Source: Sphagnum compactum (lineage: Eukaryota > Bryophyta > Sphagnopsida > Sphagnales). Taken from it: DNA of 64,000 nt. Position 1 is the stretch's first letter. Every line of letters starts with the position of its first letter. The stretch is from NCBI GenBank assembly GCA_965153455.1, contig OZ234493.1:1116001-1180000 (forward strand). The letters are read 5' to 3'. Below the pieces are notes generated by a model. It was not told where the DNA came from, ran no database searches, and worked only from the letters and a program-made list of their open reading frames with translations. The position numbers and the translations under genes were made by a program. Shown piece after piece: positions 24,848 through 38,100 of the stretch.

Positions 24848-25075
24848 ACAAAATGTTTGATTTTTACCCAAAAATTTTATTCCTAATGTTTGGGACCATA
24901 GTGCAAAACTCAACAATTCACAAGTAAGTCTTCCCACAAGTTCATCAAAGGTCAAATACATCTTTCTTGGACAAATAAATTTAAGAAAAACATCATACCT
25001 ATTGAGGAGAGATTGAGAATGATTCAAGTCAAATTCCCCTTGTTTATCATGACACATATGGTTGCTAACCAATAT
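24848..25075 (-). pseudogene. Possible Copia-type gag relic
   Basis: A minus-strand frame reads SLLNRYDVFLKFICPRK, then MYLTFDELVGRLTCE. This resembles the gag segment of plant Copia elements in which a TFDELVGRLL-like motif follows the LP.SY.TF region. Only about 75 residues survive and no pol domains are visible nearby. Confidence 0.3.
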
Positions 25076-25079
25076 GATT

Positions 25080-26690
25080 TTGACTTTTTTTCAAATGTAC
25101 TTCAACATATGAAACTTCATCCATATGGAGCAATGTTTTTTGTTTTGGCTAAATTTTGCAACCTAGCGACAAAACAAAAAAGGGCTAACAAATCCAACAA
25201 AGGGGTTTTTGAGAATTCTTTCTTTAATTCACCATATCTTGACCAAAAAAACTTAGAAGTCGCCATATTTAGACAACGTGTTCCTATAGGTTGCCAAAAC
25301 TAAGTAGGATACCCAAAAAAATCTACTAGTCCATCAGGACAATCACCATTTACTACTAATTGATGTTGAGGATCCTAACCAATGCACCTACTTGAGGAAT
25401 TTGGAAAAAAAAACACTGATATGGAGCTAGATAACTTATTAAGGAAATACATTTTTTTAGTTAGATCTTTAATTTCATATATTTCATAGAAATTCTCATA
25501 TGTATGCAATGATGAGAAACAAAATTCTCGCAGATGCAATGAGGATTGACATAGTCCTTTCTTATTTGTAAACTAGATCGAGATTAGCTAAAACTCTAAA
25601 TTGATTAAATATTAAAAGTTCAACAATTGCAATAGTGGTCATATTGTTAATGCATTTGATTCATTATTAGTGAATGTTGAAAGTTGTTTGAAAACATTTA
25701 GTGACACTAACATATCCCATTCTCATTTTCTCTCTTTGATGTTTCACTTTAACTTTCCAGCATAATAGTTTGTTGATCCTTTTAACTTGTTAAATACCAA
25801 AAACACTTCATGTTTCACACTAACTTTCCAACACATTGATTTGTTGATCTTTCTAACTTGTAGATTCTAAATACATATTGTTTAACAAGTTTGACATTTT
25901 GAGTTGACTTGATGATAATGATGTACTGTGCACTTCGTTAACTCTATGTTTTTAAAGTTAAACTCACAAATATTATATCTAAATTTAATCAAATTGAAGC
26001 CCAAACAAACCCATATATGTGTGTGTGTGTGATTTTACTCACTACATCTTGTGACAAATGGAATTTGTGTTCACATATATTTCTATTGAACCATTTGGAC
26101 TACAGCGTGGAACTTTTTCACATTTATTAGTATTGAACCATGCATTCTTAAACCTAGATTTTTTATCCTATCATGTAGAAAAGTTTGAATGTGAATTGAA
26201 TTATAAAAATAAGTAAATTTTAAAACATGTGATGATGATAATGAGTCATTAAACCAATTATAAATTATGTTTTGTTCCTATTAGTGGTGACTAATAATTT
26301 TTATTACTGAATTTTATATGTGATTAGTGTTAATTAAATAAAACAAATTTTGTATAATCTGTAAATTGAAATCAAAGTAAGGAAAATGCAAAAGACATGG
26401 GCAAGATTCCTAGCACGTTCCTTCAAGGGAAGTGCATGGATAATGCAAGAAGAAACTTTAGCAAGACTTCCTCGGTGTGCTATCACTTTGGGAGTTGGAA
26501 ATCATAAGGTGTTTTGACTATATGGATCAAGATTTGAAAGGACAAACCTTGTCAACATTGAGTCATTTTTAGCTTGTTGAAAACATTTCCAAAAGTATTA
26601 TAATTAAAGAGGGTTTCCTTTGCAAAAGAAGTATGGGTTTTGGAATATTTGTGAATCATAACTTGGAGAAAATTAAAAGTTTTAATTCAC
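25080..26690. other. AT-rich intergenic sequence
   Basis: A near-repeat of a cactttaactttccag phrase at about 25745 and 25815 is the only local structure noticed. No supported gene. Confidence 0.45.
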
Positions 26691-27190
26691 AACTTTCACA
26701 GTTTTGGCATTTTGATGAAGCCCCCATAGGAAGTTACATGATCTATTTATGAAGGAAGGTAGTTTGCTTTGTTTTGTAGTTATGAGATCCACCAAATTGG
26801 GATCCTTCATATCATGTTTTTGGTGTCTTTGAAAAGCTCTCAATGATGAAGGGTGCACGGGCTTGGTTCCATGACATTTAGACTTGCGGTGTAAAAGTTC
26901 TTGAATATTGAATGATTTTTTCACTAAAAATTAAATTAAATTGTAGTTAAATTTTTCAAAAGAGTTAGAATGTGCCTTTGGTGTTGTTGGAAAGATCTTG
27001 ATGAGCAAGATTTAATGGAATTTATTTGGTAAGATTTAGAATCAGAATGTGGGAGATGTGGATTTTAAAGTGATTTATGCCATTGAAAATTCAAATAAAT
27101 TCCAAAAAACTAGGGTTTGGAACGAAAAATCAGTTGAGGATATGGTAACACTTGGTCCAACAGCACATGCCACATTAGTATATATTATAC
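26690..27190. repeat. Dispersed repeat family R3, copy B (uninterrupted)
   Basis: Continuous match to both flanks of the TIR element in copy A (10700-12090). It serves as the empty-site reference for that insertion. Many differences from copy A, non-coding. Confidence 0.7.
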
Positions 27191-30156
27191 GGAAGAAAAT
27201 GATGATTCCTTAATCTAGGATGTGATGAGTCTTATAAATCCATGTTCATTAATGGCTCATATGTACACCCCACAGGCCTTCACCATTTTCTTTTTTTGGT
27301 TTGTGCAATTTGATATGATTGAAAGTTTAGTTTGAAGAGCTTGTTTTAATCCTATCTTGGAGCTTTCACACAACCTTATTGTCTTAAAGCATAGAGTAAA
27401 GGAGTGTGCCCAAGGTCTAAAAATATTTGGCAACACATTATATGAAAAATTTACTTTGATAATGTGTGGCAAACCAACAAGGGAACATCGCATGAACTAT
27501 GTTTGAATTCAAATATGGTGTTGTGTTTAGTTTTATTGTGAAAACTATGGAATCATGAAGATTATGGTTTAGAAATGGACAACTACCAAATTTCAAATCT
27601 ATTTAGTTCTTGGTATCATGGATTCTTGTTCATTTTAACAATGCAACCTTAATTTAAAACTTCCATAAGCTTCACAATATGACTGATAATAACACACTTG
27701 TTTTAAACAAACAAGAGTTCATGAAAATAAAAGCCTTGTATAAGCACATATCACTAGTGAATAAAACTAAAATGAGTTAAATTTTGGCAATCATTATTGA
27801 AAACCCCAATTTTCAACCTTCAAAAGAAAATTGATCAAAATATGAAATATAATTTTTTTGACATTTATAATTTTTTTCAATATTACAAATATATCTTTAT
27901 TAACATTCTTCGAATCAACAAATCAATTTCTTGACACACATATACATGTTATAACATGGTAGCAATTGGTATTTAACCAATGTGTAAAAATGATTGTTTA
28001 ATTAATAAAAGTGATCACTTTATGCAAATTATGGAAACATTATTTAACAAATAATAAATGAACATAATGGTCTAGTTAATAACAATGATATATTTACATA
28101 GTTTATGGTGAATCAAACTCACAAAACACACCACAACTCAAACTTGAAAAACCATCACTTCTTTTTGTATTATATACTTTACGATTGGCAGTAAAGGCTA
28201 CATCAAAATGACAAAAAATCCTAGGGCTCCTAGAAAATAGTTTAAGTTTTTTCAATTTTTGCCAAATGTATGAATCCCACAATTTTATAATGTCATATTT
28301 CCTACATACAAGTTTGATTCAATAATGTTTTAAAAAATGTTATAGCCCTTGAAAAACCTTTCTAATGCCATATCACATGTTCAATTCAAAGATCATTTTA
28401 TTGGCCTAACTTTTTAAAGCAAGGATATTGTGTTGAAAATCACTATAAAATATATCATAGTATTTTAACCATTTTGGCATAAATAATTCTTTTTGTTTTG
28501 CCGAAATTTTGAAAATTTATTTATTATTTGTGCCAAATTTTTGTAAAATAAAAGTTCAACTACCAGGTTTTGAACTGCAAACCTTCTATGATAATGACTT
28601 AAAATTGAAGCAATGTAAACAAACTAAACTATTCCATAACATTGAGAAGACTCTATTTATTATTTTGTATAACCATTACATGTTGAAATTTTCATAATTA
28701 AAAACCAAATGTTGAAGTTAAGATTTCAAATTTAATCAATTATTCAACAATTTGTTGTTGAAATGGTAGACGTGCTATGGTAATAGCTTCAAGGGATTTT
28801 GCCCTCTAGCAACTAGGTGAGATGATTAATCATTATTTGGATATAAAAATATTCATATTAATCTTTTGACATTTTGTTTTCTTTGCCACCCCCTCAAATG
28901 TGCACTTAGCCCCAAGTGACTAAACCCACAAAATTAAAGATGAAACTATTTTCTCCAAAAATGGTTATGGCACCCATCATACGCAAAAATTCATGTAATT
29001 ATTTCGAAATGTGACAATGTGATTGAAAACATTTAAATACGCATGTCAATATGATTTTTTGTATTTTTTTTTGTTTGAAAATTTTCAAAATGTGAAAAAT
29101 AAATATGAAAAGAAAATATTTTATCTTCTTTTTTGGGAGAAAAAAATCATTAGATTTGCAAAAAAATTGGAATCATGTTGCAACATTTTCTATTGGTTTG
29201 GTTTAGTTTTTAAAAATTAAATGTTTAGATAGGTTCTTAGAACATGTCATCATTGAATGTGAGATCCCTTTTGGCATTTTCATAACTAATGTGATGTTTA
29301 AAAATGAAAAATAATTCATGACAATTTTGTTTTACAACAACATGATATGACAATGTACATTAAAATAGATTGATTATTTATTTTTCCCCTAGTTATGACC
29401 AATTTATCATACAATATCAATTGTTGATGTTAAATTAATGGCAAGGCCATTTTGTATAACACACCTTGTTTTTCTTAGGATTTTAATGATTAGGGTCAAA
29501 TTATTTAAACCATAATTCATAGCTAACAACTCCAAATGGGGAATGAAAGCTCATTTTCAATATTTACACTTCAAGATATTTTCAATGATATATTAAGGGT
29601 TTTAATATGAACCATGTTTATTATTTACACTTTTGTTGCAAAAAATTGGGATTCTCTTAACATTATAATGTTAAATTTTATATTGAATTTTTTCATAAAT
29701 GTAAATATTCAAATAATAAAATTTGTCAAAAATAACTAGGTATGGGTTGTTTTACATTAAACAAGCAATGGTTACAACTTTTTAAAAATTTCTTTTTGGG
29801 TGTTTTTATTCATTAGATCAATTTCAAATTTTCAAAATATGTATATCAATATATTGAAAATAATATTATCTTAAAATAATCTCACTCACAGTTTTTTTCC
29901 CCCCTAAAATTTTAAATACACAAATTAAACAATGGTTTCAACTCTTTCAATACATGTTTGCAAACCCAGAGGGGACATTAGTTTTAAAAAAGTAAAAAAT
30001 ACATGAATAAAAATATAAGATGCAATATATTGATTTTTGAGTAAAAGTTGTAAATTAATTAGTTAAAAAGGTTCCTTTTATTCAAAAAATCAATTTAATT
30101 ATAATATAAAAACGTGTGATAATATGAAATGATGGATTATAATCAATATAAAGTGA

Positions 30157-30196
<40 letters not shown>

Positions 30197-30600
30197 GATA
30201 AAAAACTTGTTGGTAAAACATATGGGATAAAAATAAAATTTCAAATTGTTCACATTTTTCCTATTGTTCACCTCAATGTTTTATTTAGTGCAAAATCAAA
30301 ATGCAAAAAAATAAAAAGGGAATAATTTTGTAACAAAATTTTCATTTTTTTTAAATTGTCAAATTTCAAGAAATCTTGTTTTGGGAAAATTTTCACCACA
30401 TTTGGACTTTGCTTTTTTTTTTAAGTTAGCTAGAAAAAAATTAACTAGTTTTTTTTTATAAAAATTGTTTAGATGGTTTCCAAAAATCTATAAGGTTTAG
30501 GGACTAGGGTTTAGACCTTAAATATTTTTGGCTTGTACTTGTGTTTCCATAACTGATTTAGCCAAAATTTTGTTATTAAGAAAATAAAAAAAGAAAATAA
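27191..30600. other. AT-rich intergenic block with (TA)n
   Basis: Very AT-rich, with a (TA)n run of about 34 bp at 30159-30192. Reading frames are short and of biased composition. No gene or RNA is supported. Confidence 0.45.
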
Positions 30601-31364
30601 TTTAAACACCCTTTTTCTGGCTACTTGCTTGAACCATGTATAGAAGTATGGTGATTTCTAAAGATTTTTTGCAATTTTTTTTTTTTTCCCAAATTCTAGC
30701 ATTTTTTTTTTTTTCCCAAAAACAATTGACCCAGAAATTTCCCAATTTTTGCACCCAAAAAAAGGGCTGGACTCTAGGACTCCTCAAAGGCTGCCAAGGT
30801 ACTACTACTACCATGGTAGCCAGGTCTACCCTAGTAGGGTTAGGAGGTTTTAGCCAAATTTGGTATTGAACAAAAAGCATGAAATGAAAAAAAATTAAAA
30901 AAATCCTTTGTTTTCCAGCTACCTACTTGAATTAGATATTGAAATATGGCGGTTTTGGAATATATATTTTGAATTTTTTTGGAATTTGGCGATTCATTTT
31001 TTAGGGGAAATTTTAATACCCCCCCTTTTGGCTAACAACTCAAACCACGTGTAGAAATATGGCGATTTAAAAATTGCAATATATAAATATTTTTGGATTC
31101 TGACGGTTTTCTTTTTAAAAATCATGGAATTTGTGACCCCAAAAATTTCGCACCCAAAAAAAGAGGCAAGACGCCTCAAAGCTGCCAAAGTAGTATTTAC
31201 TACTACTACAGTCTACTACGGTAGCCAAGTCTACCCTAGTACAGTTAGGTTTTAGCCAAATTTGGGCTATTAAGAAAAACATGAAATGAAGAAAAAAAAA
31301 TCATTTTTGGGCTACCTACTCGAACCATTTAATTCCATAGGGCGATTTTAAAAGATTGTTTGCA

Positions 31365-31395
<31 letters not shown>

Positions 31396-31420
31396 TTGCG
31401 AATTTTTTAATTGTCGAATT
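30600..31420. repeat. Diverged tandem repeat upstream of the PIAL gene
   Basis: Two full and one partial units of roughly 300-400 bp. Each contains a ggct-acctactcgaacca-type start, aatatggcgattt, a gcacccaaaaaaagg stretch, a cctcaaagctgccaa phrase, a near-palindromic tactac...ggtagcca..tctaccctagta core and ttttagccaaatttgg. An (AAT)n run lies at 31370-31394. Confidence 0.65.
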
Positions 31421-31692
31421 TGTGAGCCTATTGAAAATTTAGAACTTTTTTTGCAATATTTATTTTGAAATTATGGCTATTATAAACGATCAAATTTGTG
31501 ACCCGAAAAATTCCGAAATTTCGCACCCCATTTTTTTTTGGGACCAGCAGTTTTTTTTTTGTGGCAAATTTTATTTCAAAACAAATGGCGATTAATTTTT
31601 TTGTGGCGAATTTTATTTCAAAACAAATGGTATGTCGATTAAGGTTAGGTTTGGGCTTCTTTCCGTTCCTTCTGGTTTCAATCTTTCTCTCT

Positions 31693-31723
<31 letters not shown>

Positions 31724-32176
31724 TCTGTGTCCGTGTGTGTGTCTCTCTCGTCTCTTTCCTTGACCTTCCGCCCAAATTTGAAGCAGTTTTATTTGTTATT
31801 TTTCTAGTGATGTTCAGAACCTTTTTTCTTTTTTTTCTGATGATGCCGAAGAATGTTTTACTACTGCTCAATTGAAAGCAAATTAAGCTTTTTCTCACTG
31901 ATGCAGCAGCACTACTGTGAAAAAGTTGGCCCAAGAAGAGTAGGAGGAGGAGGAGGAGGAGGAGAATATGCAATAATCTTCCGGAAGATTGGAAATGGAG
32001 AATTATGTCTCTCTCTTTTCTTGTGTCCTGACCCCTTGTCTCGTGACAAGCATCTTTTTTTAATTTCTGAAGAGTGTTCTTGATCACCTTGCTTCTTTTG
32101 TTTAGAGACTGGTTTTTTTTTCCCCGAGGAGCTGAAACGTCTCAGTTGCTAGCCGAAAAATTAAAAAGGAACAACT
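31421..32176 (+). promoter_or_regulatory. Promoter and 5' UTR region of the PIAL gene
   Basis: A tandem duplication of a gcgaattttatttcaaaaca-type phrase lies at about 31561-31629. A (CT)n run at 31696-31722 and a (GGA)n run at about 31941-31961 follow. CT-rich 5' leaders are common in plant genes. No TATA box was assigned. Confidence 0.4.
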
Positions 32177-35100
32177 ATGAGGCAGAACAATAGGACTCGG
32201 ATGAAGAGCAGCAGCACAGGGCTTTGGAGCGAGGCGGCCTTGCGGAAACAGGTGATTGCGATCCAAAATGAGGTGACGGCGGCAGGCGCTCCTCCAAATG
32301 TGAAGGATCTTTGCATTCAGTTCATCTTACTCTCCAAGTAAGACTGCTGCTCCTGTGATCCCCTTATCTTTCTTTCTTTCTTGATGGATACCCACTTGGC
32401 CAAAAAGAAGTTCATGCTGCAGACGGCACATATATTCTATTCATTCATTTATTTCCTCGGGGCAGCAAACAGTCAGGAGATTACCATAAGAAGAGAGCGG
32501 AACTAAACAAAGAAGGTCCTCATGGGGAAGCAAAAAGGTTCAGAATGAAGAGTTACACTTGTTTGTTTGTTTGTTTGTTTGTTGTGTGTTTTTGCAGAAT
32601 GTTGGACTCTTTAGTAGCTTACAACATGAAGCCACCCTGGAGGCAAGAGATAGTCCCAGTTATTAAGCTGGTTGGTCAACTCTCCACGCAACATCTTGCC
32701 TTTGTTGAGTTTGCTCTTTGTATTCAACTTTCTTGGCCCTCAAATCTCTTTCTGAAACAAATAATGCTAAAGCAAATAATGCCAGATCTGCTGTCTAATA
32801 ACAACTACATCATGGAAAGATCAAGAAATTGTTTGTACATCATTTAGGGTTTTCCTGAAAATGGCATGATCATGGCTCGGTTCACGATGTGTATGTTGAA
32901 CTGAGAGCGTCATCTTGTTCTTTCACTAGGTTTTTGAACCTTGGTTTACTCAGTCTTCTCTTGAGGAATCCTTGGCAATGTGTATTACCAACTTTCAGCT
33001 GTTTGAGATTTATTCAGTAATGAAATTTTTTTTGGAGTTGATGAGGAAATTATTCTTGACAGAATAAATTTGTGATATCTCTTTGTGGTGACCCTTTTTG
33101 TGGTGGCAGCTTTGTAAATTCAAGGACAGTACAGAGGCCCGACCCTCACTGTTGGTGTTGCTCTTATCAGTGAAGGTATGCATCATGTATGATGCTCTCT
33201 TGTTATTTGCATTGCTGTCTGGTTTGAAGGAGATGGTTTTACTGAAGAGGGAGCTTAATTTGGCCCTACACTTTCTGTTCCAAATTTCTCTTTCCTGTGT
33301 CTCTATGACTATTATTGCTAGATGACGATAACATTTTAGGGTTTTGAGGAATGCAAGCAAACCAGTGTTGGCAATCATATGTGCTTGATGTGGGCTTAGA
33401 GCACATTGAGAACATATTATTTGAAAGCCACATCCTTCTGGAAAATACACAAATTTATCATTAGACATGATAGCATCTCTTGGAGGTGCAAAACTCCACT
33501 AGATTTTTGAATAGAACCTGAGAGTTTGCAACATGTATGGCATGCCTCAAGGCATCTGAAGAAGTGACACTGGAAGGGCAGGAATTGATCAGGGAGGATC
33601 TCAGTTGAGTACGTATTATAAGGGACACTGGTAAAAAGGAAATTAATAACTTCTCTAACAAGTTAAACTGCTTTTTCTGTGAGGGAAAAAATCTTCGCCT
33701 ATGATGTGGTCACTTTCTGCTTCATTCAACCATTTTGAAATTACCCTGTCCAGAGCACATGATGTAGAAAAGGCGGCAAAAAGATGGATGCAATAAAGTA
33801 GAGATATGAGATATTGCTAATGGTGTGGCCCACCTTTAATCAGGGGACAACACCATGGTGGCTATAGTTGACTATTTTTGGCAGGACCAGGTTTGAGTGG
33901 GCCTTCCATAATGAAGTTCATTCAGAAGCCTTTTGTGGGTTCTAGTGGTTTTCCAATTTCCATCTCTGTTTTTTCTGGGCTAGTTCTGCCTATGAGTTGA
34001 TCACATTTCCTTTCCATTTTTTGACATGGCTACTTTCTGTGAGGGATGGACAGGGTGCCTGTCAGTCAGGATGGTTGCAGCTTACTGGTACAGAGGACAT
34101 TTTTGCTACATTGAAACTGGTGAGTTTTCTGAGTTTTCTTTTGCTTATTCCAGTCCACACCGTCCCTGATTGAGAGGTGATTCATTCCAGAAGAATCCAT
34201 CACCTGATTCTGAACTGTTACATTACATGTATTCAGCATACAAGTATGGGGATAATTTACAACAGACTCTTCAGTAAATCTAACATAATATGAGTGTCTG
34301 ATAAACTTCTCCCTGTTTTGTGAAGCTCTTTGAGTACTTCACAATGAACAGTGATAGTAGTATGGCTCAATTAATGGTGGCACCTTCGGGCTCTGGAGGA
34401 TTAGCAGCCATTGACACCAGGGATGCTGCTGAGTATTTCTCTTCAACCAGCCTCAGGTGTGCATATATATCTATATATGTGACAGAATTACAATTGTGAA
34501 GTTTGATCTAAAATATTGGATGTATTGATTGCATTAGTTTGTACCAAATTTGTCACCCACACATCAATGTATTTCTGCATGCAGCCTATAAATTCAGGTC
34601 AGGAGAAGCTGTGGATATAGACATTCTTGTTTGATGAGGAATAAGGCATTCTGATTGTGATAATAGTGTGCATTTCTCTGGATCAACATGAACTCTTGTG
34701 CAGGTATTATCCACAATTAAAAATCAAGACCATATTTGTTGCCCTGCAAGCTAAGGTATGATTCAACAATTTTAGGTTGGGAAGGCAATACTTCTCGTTC
34801 ATTACATTTGTTCAACTTCCCAGTATGGTGACTGTGTAGCTGTTTCTTTTGTTTAGTTATTTCCATCTGTGGACTTGCTCTAAGAGGTGGATTTAGGTTT
34901 CTTTGTTGAGTAGAGGTTTATGTTTATGTTCACTAATCATGGGCCTGTAGTCTTAGCAAGTATTGAGGCTTATCACTAAGGCTCTTTTTCCAAATCCAGC
35001 TGTATTTGGGTTGTAATATGTCTTGGGCTGTGATGTCTGCTTGTCCCTAGTGCTCAAGGTCACATTTTGTTAGGCTCAGTGTTGTAGGACGCAGTATGTG

Positions 35101-38100
35101 AATTGGCTGTATCCCATTGACACACAGTTCTCAGTCAGTTATGAACTTTGGCATGTTAGCATGCATCACATGTTGCTGTTGAAAGTCAATGCACATGTGT
35201 GTGACTGTCCCTATAGTTCAAACCAGTCCAGTTGAAATTGGGCATGATATCAAGCCTCTCATGTTGCTGTCTAAGGTCACTGGATATGCATGTAACTGTC
35301 TCCATTGTTCAAACCACTCCTCAGTTTTTCCTGTGTTTCTAGGGCTGGAGTCTCTTCTTTTTCATGTTTTGTTTTAGGGGATTATATACTTCATCTCCTT
35401 TTTGTATGGTCTTTTCTCAATTCTATTCAGGTTGATGGTTTTTGTAAGTATGGGGAAATTCTCAAAACTTATTAAGATAGGTTATCATATCTCACACATC
35501 CAAGCATGTGCAAGTTGTTGGAAGTGGAGTTCATCTTCACATACACTCACAGTTTCCTTTGTATGCAGGCAGGTTATGAGGTTTTGGTGTGTGATTTTCA
35601 TGTTCCACCTTTCACTGGTCCAGAATCTGTGGTATGAAATCATTTGTCCTTTGTGTGAAGTGGGTAAATTTAGTCAACCCTTTTCATTGATCATGACCAA
35701 CTTCATATATGAGACTGCCTGAATACATATAAGATGCCTAGTGTTGCATTCTTGAGTAAACTCCCAGGTAGCGTGTTTGCTTTTACTCTGCATCCTTTGA
35801 GGGTCAAGATATAATGGTTCCATGTACTTTTGCAGGTGAGTGTTGTAAATGACAGATCACTTTGCAAAGGTTCTCTACACATAAGAAACATATCATGATG
35901 CAGAAAAACATATTGGGTTGTTTTTGCAGCGGTTATATGTAGGTCGGAAAGATATTGTCAACAGCTCTGCATGCCTTATCACTCCACCACAAGTAAAGTA
36001 AGGCTACATTCTCTACTCAATTGCAGGTTCTTGGGTCCAGGTTGTCCAACAAATTTTTCCCACCTTTGCCATGGAGGAAACAATAGGAGCATTATGATGT
36101 TGTAAACGAACAATGTCTAAAACCCACTATGTGGTAATACCTCTAGTTGCTTGCCTTGGTGAATTGCCATGTCAGGATTGAGGCCTTGAGAATTGAGAGG
36201 ACTTCCTCTGTGTATGTGTCCTCCGTGCCCTGCAACTCATCGTAGGAGTTCTGAAGTGCTTTTTATCACCCCTGCAGCTTCTTGGTGAATGGCAAGGAAG
36301 TGGACAGGAGAGTAACTGTGGGATTCCTGGTAAGGAGGCTGTGCTCAAATTGAGTTTGGATAGCTCCCATCATTTTTTGGCAAACTTTTGTCTGGAACAG
36401 CCAGGTTCAAGAGTCAGGTCAGTTATGGTTGGGCACATTTTTCATGGGGCTGTGTGGCATGGGAGGCAGGATGGGGGACCACAATTGCCTACAGATGTGA
36501 CAATGCTGGTAAAGGCAGGATCCAACGTACTACAAGTTATAGGTGAATTTCCTGGTGAGTTCAGCATGTAAGCTTTTGCTTGCATTTCTGTTCCACAGGT
36601 TATAATTGTCTGGTGCATATGGGATTCAGAAAGCACTTCAGCTTTCACTGGTTGTTTTTCCTTCCATTTCCTTTTTGCTTCTTGCATCCAGGCATGAGGT
36701 GGGAGCTGTGTCAGTGATCCACTCAATCCAGCAATTTCAAGTGTGGGGAGACATTATGGACATTCTTGCATGCTTTTGTCAAGCTATTGGGAGTAAACAG
36801 GGAATCATTTTGTTTGAATGCAGGCCCCTATAGCATTGCAGTTGCATCAACAATCAGGACTGCTCTTTCTACAGCAAATACTCAGTTGCAAGATTATGTT
36901 CTTCCTTCAGCAAAGACTGCAGGATTGGGGGAGATGGTGGAGGCAGATGATGAAGTGGTTGAGGGTGCTTCAAGAGTCTCTCTTCGTTGTCCAGTCAGGT
37001 ATTTCTCAGTCTGAACTTCACTAATCTGGAGTAGGGATTTACTTTTTTGTGGGCCTCTTTGGTCCCAATGGGGTACAACCTGAGACCATTGTGCTGAGTC
37101 ATAAGACACCATGGGCCAGTTGCTCTAAATCTGTCAGTCTGTTGGTTTCTTGCAATGTGAAATAGCCAAACGTCTACTCCAGAGCTTAACATTTGTCATT
37201 AGGCACTCTTTTGATTCTTGGTTAGTCTGGTGCAGAACATAGTTCTCCTGTCAACCCTTTCTTTTTTAGGTGTTGCCTTAGTTAATATTTCCACAGTGGA
37301 CTGGCAATTTACCTGGACCTGGTTGTTTTCCACTGGCTACTGCATGTCATTTACAGTTCAAGAGGGTAGGGTTCAAGTACAAGGGTTTTTAAGAAAGTTA
37401 TGTGTCAGGGTTTCTGAAAAACACATATGTTCTGAGCGTGTGTTAAGAGGCAGGCATTTTCTGTGTACAATTTATTGCATTTTTAGCAAAAACAGCCTGC
37501 TAGATGTGTAAAGTATCCAATCAACCCCAACATTTTGCTGACAGCCTTTGGCAAAACTTGCTTTACTGTTTGGCACTGCAGTCATCAACGCCTGGTGACT
37601 CCTGTCAAGGCAGCAACCTGCAGGCATCTACAGGTACTTTTAATTGTCTTCCCTTTTACAGCCTCCACATATCTTGGTGTTTTGTGTATTTCACTACTCT
37701 CTATGTAGGCCTCTCTATGCCTTAGGCTTGCTTGCTTGTACAAGGACTAGATAAACCAAAATGAAGCTTACTGTCACCAGCTTGTTGTAGCTTGAATAAG
37801 GATACTGTTAATGTTTCTTTTTAGCTATGTCTCTACAGCGGTAGCTGAGTTTTCCTGTACTCTTATCTAAACTCACTGTTGGGAGCTGATGAAGTCAGTG
37901 GGGAGTCATGGCAACTGGTTACCAATGATGCTGGTGACAGTCTGACACTTTATGAGCAACTCTCATAAGGTTATGATTGGACTCATCATTGAGTTACCTT
38001 TCAAAATATTGTTGTGGAGTTTTCTCCACGTTCTCTTAGATTGTCACATAGGTCTCTTGCAGGATTGAAACAAGTCCCGAACAGGAAAGGAGAAAAAAGT

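Noticed and set aside
31428-32087. A 219-residue minus-strand frame in the PIAL upstream region.
   Set aside because: Its composition follows the (CT)n/(GA)n and poly-A/T tracts. There is no domain, and it lies over the PIAL leader.
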